Assembly (NCBI GenBank): GCA_029204225.1
Contig: MU831902.1
Span: 33,406-97,405, forward strand
Origin: Diphasiastrum complanatum
Taxonomy: Eukaryota > Streptophyta > Lycopodiopsida > Lycopodiales > Lycopodiaceae
DNA length: 64,000 nt
Direction of reading: 5' to 3'
The notes beneath the pieces are model-generated. The model ran no database searches. It was not told the DNA's origin and saw nothing but the letters and a program-made list of their open reading frames with translations. Both the position numbers and the translations under genes were made by a program. Below are positions 43,320 to 55,462 of the stretch, one piece after another (the stretch's first letter is position 1; each line of letters begins with the position of its first letter).

Positions 43320-43445
43320 CGGACCCCGGACGCGAACACGCGCCAGGGGTGAGTCCGGGTCCCAGACGCGTCCGTTTTTTTTTTTTAAAGTTAAAAAAAA
43401 TTCAAAAAAATATATGGACGCGTCCGGCCCGGACGCGTCCGGAAA
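43320..43445. repeat. GC-rich cluster of GGACGCGTCC palindromes
   Basis: The 10 bp palindrome GGACGCGTCC occurs at 43416-43425 and 43431-43440, with near copies at 43364-43373 (AGACGCGTCC) and around 43326 (GGACGCGAAC). An A/T-rich tract separates them. Strikingly GC-rich against its surroundings. Confidence 0.8.
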
Positions 43446-43619
43446 TTTCAGGTTCTGTTCAAACTTCGCCGCTTTTAAACAAAATGTTGATTCCTTTCTG
43501 GAATCAGGAAACATCAGGTTCTGCGTTCTTCTGTTCCAAATCAACTTGGTGGAAACAGTTGTAAACTCACTGAATACTAGAAGATTCAAACTCCCGGGTC
43601 CAGCCTAGAAATAACAGCT

Positions 43620-45068
43620 ATGTCTGAAATCCACGCCATGCGACATAGTCTTACGGCTGCGCTTCTTTTGGCATGCTACCCGGTCCCGCGATGCGTTTCG
43701 TCGCTGAAAGAAGACTAATTAAACTCTCTGATCTCAATATCACTTACTAATTCGCTCACGAAGCTCAAGATTGCAGAAAATGGTTTATAGCCATAAAAAT
43801 GAAGGGTTCAAAATGAAGGGCGTGTTTTTTTGTATCACCAATCGGAGATCTGTCATTTTGAAGGCAAGTATGAGATCTTATTAAGCACAAAGCAACATTT
43901 CTTCTTGTATTCATATGAATTGTTGTGTAGATTAGTGATGTTGTAACATGTTCCTCTAGAGGTTAGTACTAGCTTTTGTCTCTGTTCCCTGGTTTTGTTT
44001 TTTTATTTCCTTCTTTTGAAAGTCAGGGGCAAGTATGAACATCAAATCATAGTCCTCCCTCTAGGGAACTATTGTCTCAACTTCAAAATTTTCATGTTGA
44101 CTCATGAGACCCATTATCCCCTTAGCCATCTCGGAAGGAGTCACTACAATTGATATTTACATTTCAATTCGCTCTACCCTAGCTTTTTGTTTTCCCCTTT
44201 CCGCATTACCAACAAAAGGACATACAATTTTTGGAAAATCACACAAAAAAGGTGGTTAGTTAGAAACTATCTCCTGTATGAAATCATTATCTAAATAATT
44301 AACGTTGGTTTGAATGATTTTCACTTATAAATGTTTATCTCAATGATGACAACTAATAGTGGAATATCATTCTACACGGCATTGAACTTACCCAAATAAT
44401 CAACATTGATCTGAACATTTTTCATCCAGGGATAGTCAATTTGGTGACAAAAACTTTTAAGTATATTACACAACCAAACAAACGTGAAGAAGCTAACAAC
44501 CAAGTACATGTTAGTTCAATACATGTCATTCATCAAAATCACTTATAAGAGCTATCACAATAACTCATCATATGTGATTTAAGTCCCTCATTTAGGAGTT
44601 GTTAGTCGAACTAGTTGCGCAAGCGACAAGCAAACATAGAGCTGCATATCCCTACATGAAGGCACCTGAGCACATATGAGGCTCTACATTTGTCCCATAA
44701 GTCAATTGGGTCCTTGGGTTTCCCTTAAATATAAGAAGTTGCACATTTTCATGTATCCCTGATAGCAACTCTTTTGGGGTGTGAGGAGAGATGAGTGGCT
44801 AAGTCGTTGGAGATGGGATCCCAACATCTTGTACATGTAGCCAATGGGCCAAATTTTTAATAGTAGTTGAGTTGAAACTCAAAAACAACAAATGTTGATT
44901 ACAGGTTTTTCTTTTCTTCATATGACATGTGCGATCAATTTGCACATATTCTAAACCTCTAGATCAATGGAAAACCTTAAGAGACCCTTAAGATAATTGA
45001 AATTTCTTATTTAAGTATCAATCTTCAATTTTTCTACCCTTGTTTGTTGGCCATTTCTTAATCCTATT
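43620..45068. other. Unassigned noncoding sequence
   Basis: About 1.4 kb without motif-bearing ORFs, terminal repeats or primer sites that I can see. Confidence 0.45.
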
Positions 45069-45455
45069 TTACTTGAGAACAACTATCAACTTGTTATTGA
45101 CATTCTCATTTGTAATACCGTAAAAATTTATGATAAATGTTAGTAACTGATTAATGTCAATAATTAGATTGTTGAAATTGTTATATGCTGAACATTCTCC
45201 TTTCAAGCAATACACTTCATTGATATGAGATGGATTACCAACTATTGTCTGCATACCTTGGTTTAACATGTCCTTTTTTTTTTTTTAAATGAAATGGTCG
45301 TGGGATTGGAACCCTTTTGATACTTACCTGTGCAAATGCCTCCTTTATCATCTTAAATATTGTTGCATATGCTTCTCTACTGATGCTAGAAAAATCACAT
45401 GCCCCCTGAACCAATGTAGTGTCCAGTATTTTTTCAACTTCATTCATAATGTTAT
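45069..45455 (-). pseudogene. Gene B copy 2, later exons
   Basis: Minus strand: MNEVEKILDTTLVQGACDFS and EAYATIFKMIKEAFAQ, then a CAG/GTAAGT donor near 45329. The next exon (TIVGNPSHINEVYCLKGECS, INQLLTFIINFYGI, NNKLIVVLK) stops at 45069, where similarity to copy 1 is lost. It keeps the same intron border as copy 1. Split from its 5' part by the copia insertion 45456-51398. Confidence 0.65.
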
Positions 45456-45904
45456 TGCTAGAAATAAATGACTATGCTAAAGTTAATCCATAGGTTACTT
45501 TGACGCAAAAGGACGAGATTTGTGTAACCATGGGTATTTAGTTATTTAGGCCATCTTAAGTTTGTCTTAAGTTCATTTGGACCCAATTTTGGTCATGTAC
45601 TGACTCGTGGGTCCTTAGGGGTCTAATTTTGTTTAGGGGCCCTATCTTGACTTTTGGGGGTGCCCTACATTTAGTAAGTGGTTAACCTTAGGGTTTGGTG
45701 GCATTTGGTCACATCCAGGTAGAGTACTTAGATGCTCATTGTGTATTCCATTTTAACAGTTTGGCTAAGCATTGCTCTCCATTGCTCTTGTTGTTGTTTT
45801 CTCTCTTTCTGTCTTAGAGTTGGGCGCCCAGCCTCTTCTCTCTTGTTTTCTGTGGAGATTGATTGATAAGTAGATCTTGGTGACTTGACTCTTGCTTTCC
45901 TACA
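45456..45904 (+). repeat. 5' LTR of the decayed copia element
   Basis: Starts TGCTAGAAATAAATGAC (3' LTR: TGTTAGAAAT) and ends TTTCCTACA before the primer site. Confidence 0.92.
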
Positions 45905-45916
45905 TGGTATTAGAGC
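45905..45916 (+). promoter_or_regulatory. Primer-binding site
   Basis: TGGTATTAGAGC, one mismatch from the usual TGGTATCAGAGC, directly after the LTR. Confidence 0.9.
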
Positions 45917-46616
45917 TACCGAATCTACAGCACGCTTGTTTGTTGGTGCCCTACCAGAAGAGGAGCTTCTCTGCTTTTTGTTGTGAAATTTCAGCATCTT
46001 GCTAAACTTTTCAAGTGGAGTTTGGATCAGTTTTTTTGTCTCTTTTCAGGTTGAAGGAGGGCGGCCATCAGAGATCTTGGAGGAGCAATTTTTGGCACCC
46101 AAAAATCAGAATCTCAAATCTAATTTTTATGCAACCAATTTTCAGCAAGTTTTGTTTGGAGGAGGGCGCCCAAAAATCAACTACTAATTTTTGGTTGTGG
46201 TGTCTCTTTATCTTGTTGTTTTTGTTTTCAGGTTTGCATTTGTGCAGGAGGCGCCCAAAATTCAGCAAACCCTATTCAGGGTTAGGTCAACTTGTGGCTG
46301 AAAATTTGCAGATTCTCAGCAAGTAGTAGGGCACTTTCAACAGCCCTATTGGAGTGTGTGTTGATCACACTATTTGGCTTCCTAATTGGGTTTCAGTGTA
46401 GGCTTCAATCAAATCTAACCTAATTTTTAAGAAGCTGGTTTCTTTGTGCAGAAAGACAGCCATCTATCCATTATCTTTTGGGCACTTTGGTAGCAGATTG
46501 AAAGACATCTTGTGCTCCTACTTTCAGCACTTTGTTTGCTGCAAATTTTTGAGTAGATTTGGTTGTGGAAAGGCTCTCTTTCCTATTTACTACAAGCTAA
46601 AATTTTGTTGGAGGTA

Positions 46617-47627
46617 ATGGCTAAAGAATCGGAAGCTATCGGTTCTTTGTTTAGTGAAGATCAGTTGGATGGCACAAACTACTCCTTGTGGAGTTACATG
46701 ATGAACAATCTTCTCATAGCGAAAGGGCTGTGGTATTTGGTCAATGGTGATGAGGAAAGGCCTCCGTGTTTGGCACCTCCTACACCTCGTGGATCATCAT
46801 CTTCTACATCTTCGGATGAACAAAAGAAGTGGGATAGAAGGGATGCACAAGCACATTCTATGGTTGCTCTTGCTGTGAAAAGATCTATCTTACCTCATAA
46901 TAGGTCTTGTAAGACATCTAAAAGTGCGTGGGATACAGTTTATAATATGTATAGAGTCAAAAATCCAGCAAGAGTGGTGTATCTTAGAAATCAGCTTTCT
47001 TTGTTGAAGATGCAAGAAGGGGATCAAGTGACCGATCACTTGACGAAGATCAAGGATCTTCGTGAGGAGCTTCTCAATATTGATGAGATCATTGAGGATG
47101 CTCAATTTGTTTCCATTACTCTCAACTCATTACCTTCATCTTATCTTCCATTTGTTTCATCTTTGAGTATCTCTCTTAGGGGACAACAACTCTCCTTTGA
47201 TGAACTTGTTGGGTTGCTTCTTCAAGAGGAGCAAACGAGGCAAAACTTTGTGGGTGACACTCAACAAGATCAAGTTTTCTTCACGAAAGGCAAGGGCAAA
47301 GGCAAGTCAAAAGGAAAGGGGAATCCTCCTTCCAAGGATGAGCAAAAGCCCGTTGAAGCTCAGAATGTCAACACTCAAAAGAAGAAAGAGAAGTGTCATT
47401 ATTGCAAAAGGTATGGGCACTTCATCAAGGATTGTAAGAAGAAGCTTGTGAAAGAGGAGAGTAAAGGAATTGATACTAGTGCTTCACTTGCTACTTTGGA
47501 GCAAGAGCTTGAAGCTAGTGGTGATCTCTTCAACCAAGACTATGCTTTTGTGTCTAATATTGCTTCCACTAGTACTTCTGCATCTATGAGCAATTCAGGT
47601 TATGTTTTGCAAGTTACTGATTTTTAG
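46617..47627 (+). CDS. gag: Copia Gag, open frame
   Basis: ATG 46617 begins MAKESEAIGSLFSEDQLDGT, a typical copia Gag start; the open frame extends upstream without ATG. 336 residues: UBN2-type core (NYSLWSYMMNNLLIAKGLWY, SKSAWDTVYNMYRVKNPARV, LNSLPSSYLPFVSSLSISL), a Gly-Lys-rich stretch (KGKGKGKSKGKGN) and a zinc knuckle CHYCKRYGHFIKDC. It stops at TAG 47625-47627, just before the protease. In an autonomous copia, Gag and Pol would be fused, so this stop likely separates them by mutation. The 5' leader, 45917-46616, is noncoding. Confidence 0.85.
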   Translation: MAKESEAIGSLFSEDQLDGTNYSLWSYMMNNLLIAKGLWYLVNGDEERPPCLAPPTPRGSSSSTSSDEQKKWDRRDAQAHSMVALAVKRSILPHNRSCKTSKSAWDTVYNMYRVKNPARVVYLRNQLSLLKMQEGDQVTDHLTKIKDLREELLNIDEIIEDAQFVSITLNSLPSSYLPFVSSLSISLRGQQLSFDELVGLLLQEEQTRQNFVGDTQQDQVFFTKGKGKGKSKGKGNPPSKDEQKPVEAQNVNTQKKKEKCHYCKRYGHFIKDCKKKLVKEESKGIDTSASLATLEQELEASGDLFNQDYAFVSNIASTSTSASMSNSGYVLQVTDF

Positions 47628-50600
47628 CCCATTGAATGGGTGACTGATAGTGGTGCTACTCGTCATATGACTTCTCGTAAAGAAGCATTCACTAAATTAG
47701 TGAAAGTGCAAAATGGAAGTGAGGTACAATGTGTGGATGATGCATCTTATTCTATTCATGGAATTGGAATTGTAGCCATCATTTTGCCTAATGGTGAAGA
47801 AAAGTACATTAAGAATGTTGTTTATGTTCCAAGAATCAAGAAAAATCTTCTCTCACTTTCAACTAAGTTGAAGCAAGGACTACTTGTTGAGTTCAAAAAA
47901 GATAAGTGTCTTGTCAAGGATCCTAAAAGATCACTCTTGATTATTGTTTCGGGAACAATGCATGCTGGCTTATTCATTATGGATACCTATAAGCGACGAA
48001 TTCCCTCTACATGTCTTGTTGCTTCTACATCACAATCATTGGAGTTGGCTGAATTGTGGCACGCAAGGTTTGGGCATCTCAACTTTGCAAGTTTGTAGAA
48101 GCTGAAGACATTTAATATGGTAGAAGAAATTCCTACTATTGAGTAGCCGGAAGGGCATGTATGTGAGGGGTGCATACTTGGAAAGTTTCAAAGAAAACCT
48201 TTTCCAATTGATGGAACTATAAGGGTTCTTGATAAATTTGATTTGGTTCATAGTGATGTTTGTCGTCCAATGAGGACCGAATCCATTGGAAAGTGCATCT
48301 ATTTTGTGACTTTTATTGATGACTTTTCCCGTTTTACATGGATCTATCCTATGAAGGCTAAATTGGAAATTTTTCAACGTTTCAAAGATTTTCTAGCAAT
48401 GGTGGAAAATCAATTTGGGCATTCTTTGAAGACCCTACGCACCAATCGGGGAGGGGAATACGTTAAGAATACGTTCGGTGCATTTCTTTGAGAAAAGGGA
48501 ATTCTGCATCAAATGACAACTCCGTATACGCCTCAACAAAATCGTGTTGTTGAGCGAAAGAATTGCACACTTATGGAGATGGCCCGTTGCATGCTCAAAA
48601 CAAAGGGGCTGCCTCACAAGTTTTGGGCTGAAGCAATTATAACGGCAGCATACATCAGCAATCGTTGTCCTACTAAAGCATTGAAAGTATTAACTCCTTA
48701 TGAAGTTTGGTATGGAAAGAAGCCTACAATCTCTCACTTTCGCATTTTTGGTTGTACGGCTTACGCTTTTGTTTCGGATAAACTTCGTACAAAGTTTGAG
48801 GATAAAGGAGTTAAATGCATTTTTCTTGGCTATAGTAGTAAAAGCAAAGGCTATAGGCTGTTCAATTTGGGCACTAACAAAATTATTGTTAGTCATGATG
48901 TGCATTTTGATGAAAAGAATTCATTGGATGTGGCCCCAACTCATATCTTGAAGGGAGACAGCCCACATAGTATGAATGTTGAACTTTTTCCATATTTAGT
49001 ACCATCTTCTATTGTTGGAGATAAGGGGCAACAATAAACCAGTTTTGTCCTGCCCAACACCTCATCAAGTTTAGAGTCTAATGTTCATCAAGAATCGCCC
49101 GTTGTTGTTCAAAATCAGCCTACAGGAATTGTTAGACAGCAAGGACCAGTTTTGGAAGATCTTGGACAGCCAAGTGCGGTGTCGAAGGATCTTGGATAGC
49201 AAATTGTAAGAAGAAACATGGCTGTTGGACAGTCCAAAACAGTCCCACGGTGGCTGTTGTCGACTTTGCGGGACAGCAAAGTAAGTTCATTTTATGATGG
49301 AAAGACACGTGCCTCAAAATCAGTGAACTATGCTGATTTTTCAGATTTTGCTCTTACATGTCATGGAGATGTTGCAGAAGAAGCTATTTTCTATGAGCAG
49401 GCCAAGGGAGTAAAATGTTGGGAGGATGCGATGCAAGATGAGTATGACTCACTTATGATGAACCAGATTTAGGTTCTTGTTGATCTTCCTCATGGGAAGA
49501 AGGCAATTGGTTCTAAATGGGTATACAAAATCAAGTATAAGACAGATGGTACCATCGAAAGGTACAAGGCAAGGCTCGTTGCCAAAGGCTATGCTCAGCA
49601 AAAGAGGATTGATTATGAGGAGACTTTTTCTCCTACTGCTCGGATGACTACCGTGAGGGTAATAATCCATTTTGGTTGGCGTTTGCGGCAACTTGACATA
49701 AAGACAGCATTCCTCAATGGTGATCTCAATGAGGAAGTGTACCTTTAACAACCTGTTGGTTTTTTGGTTGAAGGCCAAGAAGATAAAGTTTGTCTTCTCA
49801 AGAAGGCACTTTATGGACTGAAGCAAGCTCCGAGGATGTGGTATCAAAAGATACATGCCTACTTTTGTGATCGAGGGTTTACTAATAGTCCTAGCGAATC
49901 TACTCTTTATGTCAAGCATACTTCAGATTATATCATCATTTATTTTGCTTTATGTTGATGATATTATTATTACGGGAAGTAATGAGCAGCAGATTGATGC
50001 CGTAGTGCTTGATCTTGGTATGGTTTTTGAAACCTCAGAGTTAAGCCTATTGCACTTTTATCTTGGTCTTGAATTTGTACAAGAAGGGGCTAGAATTTTC
50101 ATCTCTCAAGAACGCTACATTGGGCAGTTTTTGAAGCGATTTAAGATGGAAGATTGCAAGCCGGTTGCTACACCTATGGAGACAGGTCTGAAATTAAGTA
50201 GTCAAGGTGATGGTGAATGATTTGACACTACTTTATATTGTCAAGCTATTGGCTGTCTCATTTACCTATGTAATTCAAGACCAGACATTTCTTATAGTGT
50301 CTCACTCATGAGTCAATTAATGCATGCCCCAATGACATCACATTGGAAAGCATTTAAGAGGATCTTTCGATATTTTCAAGGAACAAGAAGTCATGGACTG
50401 GTTTTTCCTGCTTGTGATGATGCATGTTTGGTTGGTTTTAGTGACTCATATTGGGGTGGAGATCAAGACACTAGACGCTCTACAAGTGGACATTGCTTTT
50501 TCTATGGAAATTTTGCAATTTCTTGGTCAAGTAAAAAGCAGCCCACTGTTGCTACTTCTTCTAGTGAGGCAGAATATAGAGCGATATTTTCAGCCACAAG

Positions 50601-50910
50601 AGAGTGTTTATGGCTGAGAAGACTACTTGTTGACATGAAGTTTGGCGAGCCCTCAGCCACTCTTATCTTGAGTGATAGTCAAAGTGCTATTGCCATTGCA
50701 CATAATCCTGTTTTTCATGCGAGGACGAAGCACATCAAGATCCATTATCACTTTGTTTGGGAGAGACTTCATGATGGCGGCATTTTACTTGAATATTGTC
50801 CTACGGAGGATAATATTGTGGACCTCTTCACTAAGACGTTGCCTAGAGTCATATTTGAAGCTTTATGCAAAGCTTTAAATTTGATACCACATGTTGGTTT
50901 TGTTAAATAG
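47628..50910 (+). pseudogene. pol: Copia Pol, degraded
   Basis: Protease WVTDSGATRHMTS; pre-integrase LWHARFGHLNFASL then stop; CEGCILGK; integrase LVHSDVC (first Asp kept), RTNRGGEY (the second catalytic Asp is now Asn), VVERKN (Glu kept). RT: KAIGSKWVYKIKYK, RYKARLVAKGYAQ, RQLDIKTAFLNGDL, stop at 49747, [16 protein letters not shown], then a frameshift just before [10 protein letters not shown] (49951). RNase H: DSYWGGDQDTRRSTSG, SSSEAEYRA, LSDSQSAIAIAH and VDLFTKTLP to the stop at 50910. At least six disabling changes (stops near 48098, 48145, 48490, 49035, 49470, 50218). Order and length are those of a once complete element. Confidence 0.95.
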
Positions 50911-50938
50911 TGAAGATTTCAGTTTTTGCATTGTCATT

Positions 50939-50947
50939 TAAGGAGGG
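50939..50947 (+). promoter_or_regulatory. Polypurine tract
   Basis: TAAGGAGGG immediately before the 3' LTR. Confidence 0.8.
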
Positions 50948-51398
50948 TGTTAGAAATAAATGACTATGCTAAAGTTAATCCATAGGTTACTTTGACCCAA
51001 AAGGACGAGATTTGTGTAACCATGGGTATTTAGTTATTTAGGTCATCTTAAGTTTGTCTTAAGTTCAGTTGGACCCAATTTTGGTCATGTACTGACTCGT
51101 GGGTCCTTAGGGGTCTAAGTTTGTCTAGGGGCCCTATCTTAACTTTTGGGGGTGCCCTACATTTAGTAAGTGGTTAATCTTAGGGTTTGGTGGCATTTGG
51201 TCACATTCAGGTAGAGTACTTAGTTGCTCATTGTGTATTCCATTTTAACAGTTTGGCTAAGCATTGATCTCCATTGCTCTTGTTGTTGTTTTCTCTCTCT
51301 CTCTCTCTTAGAGTTGGGCCCTTAGCCTCTTCTCTCTTGTTTTCTGTGGAGATTGATTGATAACTAGATCTTGGTGACTTGACTCTTGCTTTCCTACA
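50948..51398 (+). repeat. 3' LTR of the decayed copia element
   Basis: About 451 bp, TGTTAGAAAT...TTTCCTACA, followed by GTTAT. It has a short CT expansion near 51295-51308 against the 5' LTR. Confidence 0.92.
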
Positions 51399-52318
51399 GT
51401 TATCAGTAACTGAAGCCTTAATCTTTTTTTTTTTTTTATTGTTTAACATTAATTTCATAGATTTAGAAATCAAAATAGAACCTAGCGAGTTTCAAATAAA
51501 AATCTCATCGGCCAAATGGTCTTCAGCAACCAATGATGATCTGCATTGCAAACATAATGTTCATAAAAATGTCAGGGACAGTCATAGTATTCACAGCAGC
51601 ATAATAGGCAAATCAACAGAAAGTTGAAATTAATAAATAACAAAACTAGTGATTATGATTGAATCAAAAAGTTCAAGCAATATCAGACCAAATAAGCTAT
51701 AACTTACTTGAATGCATGGATTCGTCTTTTTCGATAACCTCCTCCGGATGATAGATCACATATATCCTTGGTTACCAATCTTTGTTGCTTCTGACCTTTT
51801 TGTTGAGCACATCCATATCTTTAACAAGAGACAAATATGAAGTACGCATGGATTGAAATGCAGGTTTTATCTCATCATTACTAGTGACGCAAAGAAGATT
51901 TCAATGTTTGGATCTCCTTCTTGAACATCTCATTTTCTTCCAATCAAGTTTTCAACTTTGTAAATATGTCTTCGCACTCCTTTGATATTTTCCTTAATTC
52001 CTCTTCCAAATAATGTATTCTTTGCATTGAATGTGCATTCTCATAAAGCATCAAATTCTCACAGTAACCCAAAAGGCCATTTTTGCCATGACACATATAG
52101 ATTATTGATTGACTCACCGAATGAAAATTCGGATGTTGCAATGAATATGGATCAATAGGATACAATGTTTCTGATGACCATAAATCTACATGCTTTAGCT
52201 TTTTCTCCCTATATCGAATCATATCAAAAGTTGACAATTTAGGTTGCTTTGAACTTCTTGTCCTAAGCGGAGCATATTCTGGTGACAGATCCACATGAAG
52301 ATGATAAAGCTTTGTCAT
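51399..52318 (-). pseudogene. Gene B copy 2, N-terminal exons
   Basis: The best-preserved N-terminus of gene B: minus-strand ATG 52318 (MTKLYHLHVDLSPEYAPLRT) runs through STFDMIRYREKKLKHVDLWS and MQRIHYLEEELRKISKECED, a predicted coiled coil, to a stop at 51944 just before the EIQTLKSSLRH region shared with copy 1. Further words (VLNKKVRSN, YHPEEVIEKDES) precede a GTAAGT donor near 51715. The next exon follows TGCAG near 51548 (SSLVAEDH, ISKSMKLMLNN, KASVTDN) and is cut by the copia insertion. Family unknown. Confidence 0.6.
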
Positions 52319-52724
52319 CAGTGCAATAGTATAGTAACAAACAGCACAATGACAATAACAGAGCTAGAGATGGCGCTAAACACTTGTTCGACCTTGGAGA
52401 TAGAGATGGCGTAGGCTTTGTTTCTGAAATGTCACTCCTAATTCAAATTTTTGAGTGTTCCCAACTATTGGGAGGGAATATTTTGACATTTTGAAAATTA
52501 TACTCTAACTATGGTTAAGCACCAGTGAAGTTTGATGTGACTAAAGTAAGGTACATTCATTTTCATAGAAAGTAGTGCGGGCAGATCATGCGTAAAGAAG
52601 TTAAAAAATGATATTTTAATAACTTCATTGTTATTTTTCTCTCTCCTACATGGCATGTCTTATAGGTCCCTCTTTGGGCCCATATTTTCTCTAATGGGAC
52701 ACATGCTTAGCAAAGGTCTAATTT

Positions 52725-53010
52725 CAATCCATGCTAAGCTTAGGTCGGCTCTTAACTTATGTTGAGCATGGGTCGAGGGACGACATAAGTTGAGAGCTGA
52801 GCATGGGTCGAAAGGAGACCTATGCTCAACATAAGTTAAAAGTTTGCTTATTTTGTGCTTTTATTACCTCTCACCTACGTAACATGTGTCTCAAAGAGGA
52901 CCCAAGCTCAACATAAGTCCGCTCTCAACTTATGCTACCCATAGGTCTTCTTTCGACCAATGCTCAACATTGTTCCGCTCTCAACTTATGTTGAGCATGG
53001 GTCCTTAGAA
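52725..53010. repeat. Array of inverted ~21 bp motifs upstream of gene B copy 2
   Basis: AACTTATGTTGAGCATGGGT (C) occurs at about 52754 and 52983, with degenerate forms at about 52800 and 52927. Its complement, GACCCATGCTCAACATAAGT-like, occurs at about 52817-52837, 52899-52917 and 52954-52970, and again as part of a spaced pair at 52781. Copy 1 keeps part of the array at 23214-23295. Dense two-orientation motif arrays of this kind are typical of subterminal transposase-binding regions of plant DNA transposons. Confidence 0.7.
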
Positions 53011-53029
53011 AAATTATCAATCAACTTAC

Positions 53030-53583
53030 AAATTATATATTGAAATATACAAAAATTCAAGCACTGCAAGGAAGATTGAATGATAATTATTCCTTACCTG
53101 AACAAAAAGTTCTGATGCACTAGTCCCTCAAGGTATAATGAGCATAGAGGAACTGTCGGATGTATGCTATTATCAATAGAATGCAAGGAATGCCAATAAT
53201 TAGAGCCAGAGAGTGTGAAGGTAGAAAATGAGGAGGCAAAGGTGAGTTATGCATGTCGTGGGCCCTTAAATACTACACAGGAGGTGGGTGGGTGTCCTTC
53301 TTAAAGTTTTTAAAGTGGCCTTGGCATGTTACAAGCATGGCCTTTGGCAAAATTGACTAATATTGAAAAAGCCCAAGATTGTTGAGCTAAATTTTACCTT
53401 TGTACTAACATTCATCCTAAATCCTTCATATTCTTCAAAGAGGGAATCCATTGTCTGAATTGATATGTTCGAGTTTAAAGAGATTAACAAGGGGCCCCAC
53501 CGTTGGACTTGAGGTGATTTGGTGACCTAAATTTTACCATAACCCTAAGCTCAATTTTATCCTAACCCTAATTTTAGCCCTAA
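53030..53583 (-). promoter_or_regulatory. 5' flank and putative promoter region of gene B copy 2
   Basis: Collinear with 22640-23210 of copy 1 in inverted orientation (for example GGCATTCCTTGCATTCTATT, GTATTTAAGGGCCCACGAC and GAGGGACTAGTGCATCA on the minus strand). TATTTAAG near 53268-53275 is TATA-like. CCCTAA-type telomere-like words occur near 53535-53585. No coding signal. Confidence 0.5.
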
Positions 53584-54312
<729 letters not shown>

Positions 54313-55268
54313 TGGCCTAATGTCCTTCTATTAACTTCTAATTAATCAAATAACTATGTAATCATTGGGTTGGACTTACACACATAGGGTGCCAAATCCC
54401 TCTCACTTATTAATTGCTAATCATGTTGGGTTTATCTCCTCTACTCTCCTAAATTCCATGTTAGTATTTTAGTTCCATTCATATCGCTGCAATGTTACAT
54501 GCATTTTTGCACAGTAGTTTGGATAAATACTCTATTACTGAAGATAGGCAATCCGACGTGAGACCATACTGCCTCGACTTGATCGATTATCAGCAGTGAC
54601 ATGCTCGACTCTGAATAGTCGAAGCCTTCTCATGCCCACTTCTTGTACTATGAAACGACTTGGACAATGACAACAACAACCACGATCTTCTCCAGATGGC
54701 ACAACGGCTCCACGCCACTTCTTTGTACACTCATCTGCACAAATGTAAATTGTATATAGATACCATTGTAATCTAATTAAGTAAGTGGATCAATTATAGT
54801 GATTTATAGAGAGACAGACATTGTAGATGCTTTCATGCATTGATTCTTTCTTTCAGATTGATTGTCAATAATAAGCTCATAGCTTTTACAGAGCGGAGCT
54901 AGCTTCTTGAGCATGCGGTTTCATCCACTATTGTCTTGTGCTCATAGCATCAATTTGACTTGTATTACATTATTTTGAATCAATCACTGTCTTTTGTTGT
55001 GTTCATAGTTCTTGTCATAATTGTATGTTTAAGTTACTTCGTCTTCCTATCTGACTTTCTTACTGCTTTGTCTGATTGTTTGCTCTTCCACTTCTACAAA
55101 CAACCACGCAATTAACCTCTACTTTACGTTCGTGTTCGCCTACTGTTGATTGTAGTGCACGCACCGAGAGAATTAGTCAACTACTGCCTTTGGGCAGTAG
55201 TAGGATCATTTTGATTCGATTGCTCGACCAGTCCGAGTCTTCAAACTATCTATTATATTTTCCCAAGA
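54313..55268 (+). repeat. Probable copia 5' LTR and flank, left border not defined
   Basis: The region ends just before TGGTATCAAAGCC (55269), so its right part must be an LTR. No second copy is in the window to define the left border. No coding region seen. Confidence 0.45.
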
Positions 55269-55281
55269 TGGTATCAAAGCC
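55269..55281 (+). promoter_or_regulatory. Primer-binding site of a truncated copia element
   Basis: TGGTATCAAAGCC (one mismatch to the initiator tRNA-Met site). A second PBS-like word, TTGTATCAGAGACGG, lies near 55309, repeating the pattern seen after 1671. Confidence 0.75.
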
Positions 55282-55462
55282 ATCTTATTAATTAATATGA
55301 TACTTACATTGTATCAGAGACGGTTTTATCTCAGAGCTATTTTTATAGCCTGATAAGCTTCCCACAAAACTTGATTCTATTAGCCAATATTGTTCTGTAA
55401 AATAGCATCAGATTTTTATTCTTAAGTCACTGATAGTTATCATCACTTAGACTAACTTCCAC

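Larger units (their letters stand above)
45456..51398 (+). mobile_element. Decayed Ty1/copia element inserted in gene B copy 2
   Basis: Target duplication GTTAT at 45451-45455 and 51399-51403. LTRs of about 449 bp (45456-45904) and 451 bp (50948-51398) differ at roughly 17 positions (about 96 percent identical), so it is clearly older than the other two insertions with clean duplications. Gag is open; Pol has several stops and a frameshift. It lies antisense to gene B. Its LTRs are unrelated to those of the element at 23904. Confidence 0.95.
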
